From the NCBI RefSeq assembly GCF_964340395.1, contig NC_135569.1:19060457-19124456 (forward strand): DNA of 64,000 nt, in the 5' to 3' direction. The DNA comes from Glandiceps talaboti (lineage: Eukaryota; Hemichordata; Enteropneusta; Spengelidae). This document shows, in pieces, positions 42,892-64,000 of the stretch (positions are counted from its first letter, which is position 1; every line of letters starts with the position of its first letter). The notes beneath the pieces were generated by a model that ran no database searches, was not told where the DNA came from, and worked only from the letters and a program-made list of their open reading frames with translations. A program made the position numbers and the translations under genes.

Positions 42892-44373
42892 GAGATGATG
42901 TGTCTGTAAACTAGATTGACCTAAAGTTTGTATTGCTATAAACTAAAAGCTACACAGTCCCATGTACTAGTAAATATTGTATTAAGGGACACAAGGTGAG
43001 TTGATATGTGTTTTTAGGATGTACTTTTTTTCTGCATATTAAATGTAGCCATGGTATTCTACTTACTGATGTATACTTAACCATCATTTCAACTGACTGA
43101 GCTCAGTCCTGGTATTAGGATATAACTTATAAACAATCTGATGACATAATTTATTATACGTATCAAAGAATGTACATGATCGCCCTACTATGCAGTCAGA
43201 TGTTATAGCAGTGCCTGAAGACATAGAAGGTATGCATGGACATTTACGTTATGCTAGAATAATTTTATCAAAGTGTTTGTCACAAAAGTGAAAGGTTTAT
43301 AACTCGGTTAGTGCTACTTTAAATAATTCATCTATCCAAATGATGGGAAATTCAGGAATGGACAAACTTAGTACTAAATACACACACCAAAACAACAATC
43401 ACTTTGACATTACAACCATGTTTCAATTCAAAATATTTACAAGTAAGATAGCCATCTTGGATTTCTGTTATAATTGATTCAAAACTCACATATCAATGAA
43501 TAATAATGTCCGATTTGCAAATATCACTGACTTCTGAGATACTGTAAACCTACATATTTTCACTGCTAGAAAATTTTGTGATTTTACAGTCTTCAGCTAG
43601 TTCTCAAAGTCTAATTTTTACTAACTACTGGAATGGTACATTGTGGCTATGTACAAGAAGGCATTTTAGTCACTACTTATTTTTGCAATTTTGTTTCAGC
43701 AAAATAAGTCAGATATACTGTATATTGATCTAACTGTAGGCCTTTGAGATTACAGACTTTCTGATACTTTGCAATAATTGATATTGTACCTGTATGAATG
43801 GGTTTTGCTATGATTTTAGATTACAAAACACATAGATCAAATAAACTGCCTGATGAACACAATATATATTTCAACTACTTAGTATTGTAAATATAGTTAT
43901 ACATGTTGTACTAATACATTTCTGATATTTACAATATTTAGGATTCCAATGATATTCTCCCTTGTCATTCCATTTTTGTTTATTTACCATTGTACATTGC
44001 TCCCTGGTACATTAATTAGCCTCTATCTTTATATACATGTTAAAGGGCTACTAATTACTACTATGCACATTCAGGGCCAGGAGCACCTAGTGAACCATCC
44101 AATCACAGCCAGCAACACATACTGAAATATCTAATCACAGTCAGCAACACTTGCTGAACCATCGAATCATTGCCAGGAACAATTGCTGAACCATCCAATC
44201 AGCTGATCACACTTGTTGAGCCATCCAATCAGGGCCTGGAACACTTGTTGATCCAGAGAATTGTTATTCGAAATGTCAAGGATTATACTGATTGGTAAGA
44301 TCTGTATTACTTGTTACTTTAGTTCTTCTAAGTTTTATCAACAACAGGTGTGATTGTCTGTCTACATCATGGT
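42889..44373. other. Intergenic and probable LEKR1-like 3' region
   Basis: AT-rich, no gene. A degenerate repeat of about 37 bp (ACACTTGCTGAACCATCGAA-like) lies at 44075-44260. Confidence 0.5.
43979..43984 (-). terminator. Candidate polyadenylation signal of the LEKR1-like gene
   Basis: AATAAA on the minus strand about 390 bp after the stop codon. Position is the only support. Confidence 0.3.
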
Positions 44374-57002
<12,629 letters not shown>

Positions 57003-57179
57003 ATGCAATGCGTCAAAGCAAAGAAGGGTGTCGTGGCAGACGACGCAAAAGACTTTGTCGAGAAAAGAAAGAAGAACGTAGACCGTATCCGTATCTTGGC
57101 CGAGTCCAGTCCCGAACAAGGAAGGAAAGTGATTGACCTTGGAGAAAACGGGTATGAAAGTGCCAAGAGATTTTGTATG
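57003..57179 (+). CDS. PTB-like gene exon 1 (start)
   Basis: 59 codons from the ATG at 57003 (A at -3) to TTTTGTATG before gtaagt. A GTG-initiated extension upstream exists but is unlikely. The exon is rich in Lys, Asp and Glu. Confidence 0.65.
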
Positions 57180-59071
57180 GTAAGTTTTTTTTCTCTCTAG
57201 AGATTTTTTAAGAAAACATGTTACCATCAGACAAATACGTGAATGCAAGTGTCATTGTATTCAAAACATATAATAAAAGAAAAAAGTTTTAAACTGGTAA
57301 AGACTTCAAAAAGGCGATGGGACACAGAAAGAGTTACACGATCTGCTTGCTATTGTAAACTATGATACTGAATCTAATTAAATTAGTCATACGTAGAGGT
57401 TCATTTATTTTCTATCTCATTCCTCACAATATATGTTTACATTATCGACTGGAGGTGGGGGGGGGTGCGGTGTACGTGATTCTTGAGGAAGTCTCAAAAC
57501 CATAATCATTGAACTGTCTTTTGAACTTCATATGAAAACAATTACCGCAGAATAACATAGGAAAAAGTAAAATTAAAGACACTTTGACCTCGGGCAACCC
57601 TTCTGTGTCTGAGCTATTGTTATCATATAACTGTAAGAAGACAAAGGAAGGATGGACAATGTACATTTCACAACCTTTTGTTCTCCCACTCAACTAATCA
57701 TCACTTTTACAGAGCTATTGTTCATTTCCAGTGATCACAGGATATCAAATAGTCTATTATATCCTGGAAGTTGACGCCACTGAGTCAGATTATATCTTAT
57801 CAAAAGTCCTGAAAAAAGAATTTGATTTTTTTCCTTACCTACCTGTCGGTCTGCTTTTTTTGTCAGAACTATGAAAACAATGTCCTAGCATTCCATACAT
57901 TGGAATATTATGTAAACTTCAAAAAAGCTTAACAATAAGTTTCACATTGTTAACATTTCTTTTCTTTCATCATGGCTCATGTATTCTTTTATTCCTTGAA
58001 AAATTGGTGAGTCATATCTAATATTGGAAATTCATTCCATTGGAAGGTCTCATATATAGAAAATAACAAAAGATTCCATATTTATAAATTTGTCAATGTC
58101 ATTTTAATTTTCTGATAAATATCAATCATTAAACTGACCATATGGATAAGGATTTGGTATTTATTTTAGATTTTTGATTCATAAAACAATTTTATCATGG
58201 CTTCCTACTTGAGAAATCAATGTCATGTTATAACTTTTTCTGATCTGACCAAAAAGGGCATAATTTTTTTTTAAAAGTTATTTTGTTGAGTTGAAGAAAT
58301 GAAAGGGATGGTCTAGTCTCTATATGAAATTGTTATGATTTATACCTCAACACAGTTAGAGACCACACTGGCATCAAGACTCTGACTGGTATGGTCATAT
58401 GAGAAATCTAAAAATAAAAAGTGCCTCTGTACATAGCATAGAACACAGTATAACTGATAAAATAACATTACATCATATTATTTACAGTTCAACAACCAGG
58501 GTAAATAACTTTATAGTACAAATGTCAACAAGTTTAGTTGAAACTTCATGAGTAGCCCCAGTTGTCTTTTAATGTCTATTTTCTATCAACAGTTTCAAAC
58601 TCTTTTGTGTCATTTGACTGTTCATCGTAACAAAACCATCATAGTAAACATAATCAGATTAACGTTTAGTTTATTGAATGAAACCATGGTGACAGCACTG
58701 CTGTCATGATATTTTTACAGACTTATTGTGGTTGCTAAGCGATAGGAGGATTAGTCCTGACAACAGTTTCATACTGTAGTTGATCCACAGTTTCCTTTGT
58801 TCTCTAATCTAATTTGTGTGTGAGGTCAAATTTACAGACAGCAGTTGACAAACAAAAATGAGACAAAAACTCTGCTACACAGTAGACATTTGTAGCAGTG
58901 TGTTGCAAGATGGCCAACAGTTTGCAACAAGATATTTTACATTTTATGAATGAACTTCAATCAACAGTTCATTTTTCTATCTACTTACAGTACATTGGAT
59001 CTTTTTCTGTTGCTCATTCTACGCCTTCAACCAGAGCAGAATTTGTACGGCTACAATTACAGCACCTGAGG
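57003..59071 (+). CDS. 5' part of a gene for a PTB/PID-like protein
   Basis: Two coding exons are supported, 57003-57179 and 58991-59071, both with GT-AG boundaries and phase 0 at every end. Exon 1 encodes 59 residues beginning MQCVKAKKGVVADDAKDFVE and ending SAKRFCM. Exon 2 encodes YIGSFSVAHSTPSTRAEFVR then LQLQHLR. The joined FCMYIGSFSV resembles the first beta strand of phosphotyrosine-binding (PTB/PID) domains (hydrophobic-Y-L/I/V-G-S). The rest of the domain was not found downstream, so the gene continues in exons I could not recognise or beyond the window. Which family member it is, and its partner, remain unknown. Confidence 0.6.
57180..58990. other. Intron 1 of the PTB-like gene
   Basis: AT-rich with a partial foldback arm (58131-58235). 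No other exon seen. Confidence 0.45.
58131..58235. mobile_element. Single arm of the GGCCATAT foldback family
   Basis: CTGACCATATGGATAAGG followed by GGTATTTATTTTAGATTTTT matches one arm of the 50959-51316 element. No opposite arm is evident, so it is a truncated copy in the first intron of the PTB-like gene. Confidence 0.6.
58991..59071 (+). CDS. PTB-like gene exon 2
   Basis: 27 codons between acceptor ctacttacag and donor gtaagt, encoding YIGSF at the start. Phase 0 on both sides fits exon 1. Confidence 0.6.
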
Positions 59072-59104
59072 GTAAGTACATTACAATGTCCTTCTTGTAA
59101 GTAT

Positions 59105-60790
59105 GCAGTGGAAATCAGGAGAAACAAAATGTCAACCTTGATTGAAATACAGTGGAAATCAAGAGAGTAGAAACAAAATGTCACTGATTGAAATACAGTG
59201 GAAATTAGGAAAGTAGAAACAAAATGTCACTGATTGAAATACAGTGGAAATTAGGAAAGTAGAAACAAAATGTCACTGATTGAAATACAGTGGAAATTAG
59301 GAAAGTCGAAACAAAATGTCACTGATTGAAATACAGTGGAAAACAGGAGAGTAGAAACAAAATGTCACTGATTGAAATACAGTGGAAATCAGGAAAGTAG
59401 AAACAAAATGTCAACCTTGATTGAAATACAGTGGAAATCAGGAAAGTAGAAACAAAATGTCGCATTGATTGAAATGCAGTGGAAATTAGGAAAGTCGAAA
59501 CAAAATGTCAACCTTGATTGAAATACAGTGGAAATCAGGAAAGTAGAAACAAAATGTCACCTTGATTGAAATACAGTGGAAATCAGGAAAGTAGAAACAA
59601 AATGTCAACCTTGATTGAAATACAGTGGAAATCAGGAAAGTAGAAACAAAATGTCAACCTTGATTGAAATACAGTGGAAATCAGGAAAGTAGAAACAAAA
59701 TGTCACCTTGATTGAAATACAGTGGAAATCAGGAAAGTAGAAACAAAATGTCACCTTGATTGAAATACAGTGGAAATCAGGAAAGTAGAAACAAAATGTC
59801 ACTGATTGAAATACAGTGGAAATCAGGATAGTAGAAACAAAATGTCACTGATTGAAATAGTGGAAATTAGGAAAGTAGAAACTAAATGTCACTGATTGAA
59901 ATACAGTGTAAATCAGGAAAGTAGAAACAAAATGTCAACCTTGATTGAAATACAGTGGAAATCAGGAAAGTAGAAACAAAATGTCGCATTGATTGAAATG
60001 CAGTGGAAATTAGGAAAGTCGAAACAAAATGTCAACCTTGATTGAAATACAGTGGAAATCAGGAAAGTAGAAACAAAATGTCACCTTGATTGAAATACAG
60101 TGGAAATCAGGAAAGTAGAAACAAAATGTCACCTTGATTGAAATACAGTGGAAATCAGGAAAGTAGAAACAAAATGTCACTGATTGAAATACAGTGGAAA
60201 TCAGGATAGTAGAAACAAAATGTCACTGATTGAAATAGTGGAAATTAGGAAAGTAGAAACTAAATGTCACTGATTGAAATACAGTGTAAATCAGGAAAGT
60301 AGAAACAAAATGTCAACCTTGATTGAAATACAGTGGAAATCAGGATAGTAGAAACAAAATGTCAACCTTGATTGAAATACAGTGGAAATCAGGAAAGTAG
60401 AAACAAAATGTCGCATTGATTGAAATACAGTGGAAATTAGGAAAGTCAAAACAAAATGTCAACCTTGATTGAAATACAGTGGAAATCAGGAAAGTAGAAA
60501 CAAAATGTCACTGATTGAAATACAGTGGAAATCAGGAAAGTAGAAACAAAATGAAACTGATTGAAATACAGTGTAAATCAGGAAAGTAGAAACAAAATGA
60601 AACTGATTGAAATACAGTGTAAATCAGGAAAGTAGAAACAAAATGTCAACCTTGATTGAAATACAGTGGAAATCAGGAAAGTAGAAACAAAATGTCAACC
60701 TTGATTGTGGAAATCAAGAGAGTAGAAACAAAATATCACGTTTGAAATACAGTGAAAATCAGGAAAGTAGAAAGAAAATGTCACTGATTG
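59105..60790. repeat. 43-48-bp minisatellite in PTB-like intron 2, about 36 units
   Basis: Unit is gattgaaatacagtggaaat, caggaaagtagaaacaaaat, gtcaacctt, with the -accttg- segment present or absent. A block from about 59455 recurs near 59975, indicating internal duplication. The array starts 33 bp after the exon 2 donor. Confidence 0.95.
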
Positions 60791-61496
60791 ACGAAGTCGT
60801 TACTTTATACATTGCTAATCTTTCTTATCACTTCAACAAAAATTGAAGTACAATTCTTACATATTACTCCATTGACATGGTTGAAAAAAGAGATGTTGTT
60901 ACAATGTATATGATTTTATGACAATCTGTTATAAAGTAATCAGAGGTTGTGGTCACTTTTTTTCTTAGGCATCCCTGGGATGCGGTCCTACCAAAATTAG
61001 TGTCAAAATCCCAAATTTGTATGCACACTACATGTATTTCAGATGTACACTAAATATGTTACAAATGTTTACATGTACATGAAAACATGTCATTCTCTTG
61101 CACACTGTATACAAGTACATAGTTTGCATTTTTGTTATGTGGTTTCATATTATTTGCAAGCTAAGACAAAATCTCCTGTAAGATATTTCTGGAGCCAGAT
61201 GATAAGATTGTAGCAATGTTAGTATGAATTTGTTACTATGTTTGTCAAACAGCATTTTGTTTCTGTTCTCCAGGTTTCCAATGCCTATAACTATGGTGCA
61301 AGTCAGATGATCATATCTAGATTTTCTATACTGATCTCAAATTCAGCATTTCATAAAGTTTTTGCTCAATCTTGGTAAATAGGATGAACACTCATAATCT
61401 ATTCAATAATCGAACTGACCTGTACTTGCAAAATGTTTCCATGAAGGAAATGTTGATTTTCAAATGACAAAATTGTATATCTACAATAACTGTGAT
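60791..61496. other. Intronic, nothing recognised
   Basis: AT-rich sequence between the minisatellite and the hAT element, without an exon supported by both splice sites. Confidence 0.45.
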
Positions 61497-61502
61497 GTAG
61501 AT

Positions 61503-63190
61503 CAGTGTTCGCGGTTACGCAAAAAAGTGCGTATTATACGTAGTTGAAATTTTTCGTACGCATTTTTTTGATGGCAATGCGTTTGACTGTACGTAAAATA
61601 CTGGCGTCTATTAGTATTATTATGGCAATTTTGATAACGAAATGGCGTTTACATGTAATAGTCCCTCCAACCAACGCACAGATACAGCTTGAAATCGCAA
61701 CATGTTGGCAAATTTTCTGACGCGATTTTTGCTTTGTGAGATTGCGACCCAATAACAACTAGCTATTCCGTCACCGTGGTGTTTCATGAAATTGTAAATT
61801 GTAACAGTTTGAGCAAATTATTTCGCGCGATTTGTACATGTGTCTGTCTATCACTGACACGACAGCGTGTGTGATGAAAAGCAGCGGAGCTACCTGTAAC
61901 TGTTGCCACCATAGGTCATAGATCATGTCAAAGCAATCCTCGTTGCTGTCTTTCAGCTTTAGTACTTCTAGCAAAAAAACATCGGAAGCATCGCAAGATG
62001 AATCTAGTTCAAGTTCATGTATTCCAACGAGAAGATGTCAACTTGGCTACTATCGAACCGATGGTCCAATCAACTATCGCATCCCTACAGCTTTTATTAG
62101 AACCGGACAGTTTAGGCGAACATGAGACCATGCTTACGAGGGAAATTGATAACAATGTGTATTGTGGTCATTCTCTGACTTACACAGCTGCAAATCATAT
62201 CCAAGGTTATGCAAATGTAAGGCGTGGCTTCATAACGCATCTAATCGAACGACTGCAAGCACGATTTCCCAGTGAATATACCGATTTACTAACGTGCCTC
62301 GATAAAGTTCTAAATGCTAGCAAATTTCCAGATCGCGATGTTGAGATCCGTGATTACGGTACAGTGTCTCTGGCAACACTGATAGCCCACTTTGGTGCTA
62401 ATCGCGTTGAAGATGGCGTGCCAATGGTACATGGTAGCCCCAATACATGGGCCCGATTTGCAAGCCGAGTTTACTCAAATGAAACTGACTTTGCGTGCCC
62501 ACGGACGACCCAATTTCAGTGAATCTTGTCGTATTCTGATTACCGACTATGCAGAGCTATTTCCAATGTTCCGTTTGTTAGCCTGCATAGCTCTAGTGAT
62601 TCCGGTTTCTTCCGTGCCCTGTGAAAGGGGATTCAGTTGCCAAAACCGCGTACTCACGACACGACGTAATCGACTTGGCGACGAGCATGCTGACGATCTG
62701 ATGCTACTTACAATGGAAGGACCACCGATTGTAGAGTTTCGTTTTGATCGAGCAAGGGAAATTTTCACTTCTTGTGCAAAGAGAAATCCAGTTAAATTCT
62801 AGAGACACAGTAACATTTTTTATGATTATGAAGTTTTACAACTGTTAGGTTACAATGTTAGTTACCATGCCAAGCTGCATGCTGTCAGTGTGATCAAGTT
62901 GTGATCATCTGTCAAGTTGTGATCAGTTTCGTATAATTTATATTTTTCATTAATTTAAAATGTATTTCTCTGTATCAGTATGAATACCTGTACATCAAAA
63001 ATTCATGTTATTAAAAATGTCCTCTTCATCGTAAACATTTACTATGAGTGTCAACAAAATTAATTACGACATTTTTGCCCATGGTTGAATGCGGAAGTAG
63101 CCTGTACGCATTCATATGACGACGATACGCTATTATGCTTAGCCTTTGCGTACGTGAAACGCATTGTCAGAATGTCGACCGCGAACACTG
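61503..63190 (+). mobile_element. Decayed hAT DNA transposon, 1688 bp
   Basis: Bounded by perfect 13-bp terminal inverted repeats, CAGTGTTCGCGGT at 61503-61515 and its reverse complement at 63178-63190. A 6-bp target duplication GTAGAT lies immediately outside (61497-61502 and 63191-63196). Inside the ends there are further inverted, CpG-rich subterminal repeats (AATGCGTTT...GTACG...AAA). The interior holds a broken transposase gene. It lies in an intron of the PTB-like gene. Confidence 0.85.
61925..62802 (+). pseudogene. hAT-family transposase remnant
   Basis: Fragments occur in three successive frames. The N-terminus starts at 61925 (MSKQSSLLSFSFSTSSKK), the middle runs in another frame from about 61998 to 62522, and the C-terminus in a third frame reaches the TAG at 62802. 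The C-terminal part carries the hAT dimerisation domain: FRLLACIALVIPVSSVPCER then GFSCQ, with TRRNRLGDEHADDLMLL after it. The N-terminal zinc finger and much of the catalytic core are missing, and the reading frame has at least two shifts. The total is far shorter than a typical 600-900 residue transposase, so it is not functional. Confidence 0.8.
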
Positions 63191-63196
63191 GTAGAT

Positions 63197-64000
63197 ATGT
63201 AAATACAAATATGTGTACAAACAGTACAGTGTTTTCACTACAAACTGGTTTATACATATAATATGAGAGGTGCAGTATTCAAAGAAACAGTAGAGGAAGT
63301 CTTGCATACAGTAGGTTTGTCTTGCTATATTGATGCTATTTTTGGAATCTCATACTCTTTTCACCTGGGGGAAAAATTTCCCATCTGTGAAAAATTCTGT
63401 GTGCTAATGTAGTTATGAAACACATACATACATACATACATACATACATACATACCAGGGGTCGAAATAATGGCCGTTTACTTGCCCTGGGCAAGTGATT
63501 TCAAGGCTTGGGCAAGTTGTTTTGAAAAGTACTTGTCCCAAGGGGCAAGGAGAATTTCTTATGTTTGTGCCTGTGTTCATGCTGTACTTATCAGACACTG
63601 CACATGTCTGATAGGATTTTGGATACATTGTATAACCATGGATACATTGTATAACCATGGATACATTGTATAACCATTGTGCCAACAAGTCTGGAAAATT
63701 ATAACATTGTATCAATATTGAGAAGATGTCTTTCTTTACTGATCACTTTTCAAAACAATCTGGACCAGCTGTCCTTGACATACTTTGTTTACTCTATCAA
63801 GAAAACATACCTGGAATGACCAGTGACTCATTGAATATTGTTCATCAATAGTAAATTACAGCATGATTTTTCAGGTTTTGGGTGTTTGAATCAACTGCAA
63901 ATTTTACAACAGTCATTTTATTTGAAAATACTACTAGGAAAATATAAACAAATCATACTCGGAGAAAAATAGTTGGTGTGGATGAGGAAGGAAAGAAAAT
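63197..64000. repeat. Repetitive right end: (ACAT)n and 19-bp repeat
   Basis: (ACAT)n at 63423-63456. Three copies of TACATTGTATAACCATGGA at about 63622-63677. A GGGCAAGT-rich segment at 63470-63555 (inverted CTTGCCCTGGGCAAG) looks like part of a dispersed repeat. No exon recognised. Confidence 0.6.

Noticed and set aside
61274-61378. Possible third exon of the PTB-like gene after ttctccag
   Set aside because: The acceptor looks fair, but no donor follows before the stop, and the sequence does not continue a PTB domain.
63470-63673. 67-codon frame (LPWASDFKAWASCFEKYLSQ)
   Set aside because: Lies in a GGGCAAGT-rich inverted segment that looks like a dispersed repeat, then runs into a 19-bp tandem repeat; no splice-site support.

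Overview
The window is nuclear DNA from an animal. Its genes are split by GT-AG introns, it is AT-rich and full of minisatellites, microsatellites and foldback DNA transposons, and its TPI protein is plainly metazoan. The style (long intronic minisatellites, GACGGACGG-type dispersed repeats, hAT and MITE-like elements) suggests a marine invertebrate, possibly a hemichordate-like deuterostome. The phylum is a guess.

Layout. 1-7099: gene-poor 3' flank with tandem and foldback repeats. 7100-36831 (minus strand): a complete triosephosphate isomerase gene of seven coding exons. They join in frame to exactly 249 codons plus stop, but are spread over about 30 kb, roughly two thirds of it tandem repeats in the introns. 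36832-44373: intergenic, with two minisatellites and a foldback element. 44374-56228 (minus strand): a 13-exon coiled-coil gene of 749 codons that resembles vertebrate LEKR1. 56229-57002: a short divergent-promoter interval. 57003 onward (plus strand): the first two coding exons of a gene whose product begins like a PTB/PID domain; later exons were not found and may lie beyond the window. 61503-63190: a decayed hAT transposon in an intron of that gene, with matching terminal inverted repeats and a 6-bp target duplication.

Main discovery. Two TPI introns carry tandem arrays whose unit is a copy of the upstream exon's own 3' end plus its 5' splice site. After exon 6, about 90 units of 49 bp each hold 37 bp of coding sequence and 12 bp of intron, with the GTATGT donor intact. 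After exon 2, a 42/43-bp unit contains about 26 bp of exon 2 and its GTAAAT donor, mostly mutated in the array. TPI pre-mRNA therefore presents a long ladder of duplicated exon-end/donor modules. Using any donor but the first would add an in-frame stop codon. Several other arrays here (27-bp, 62-bp, 28-bp) also carry GTAAG-type motifs.

Other structures worth attention: two mirror-image copies of one foldback element, each with a different end tandemly amplified; a transposon inserted cleanly into the exon 2-derived array; block duplications inside the 49-bp and 48-bp arrays; and a 48-bp array that is open in one frame on both strands, giving two spurious ORFs of about 1,700 codons. No RNA genes or CRISPR arrays were recognised.
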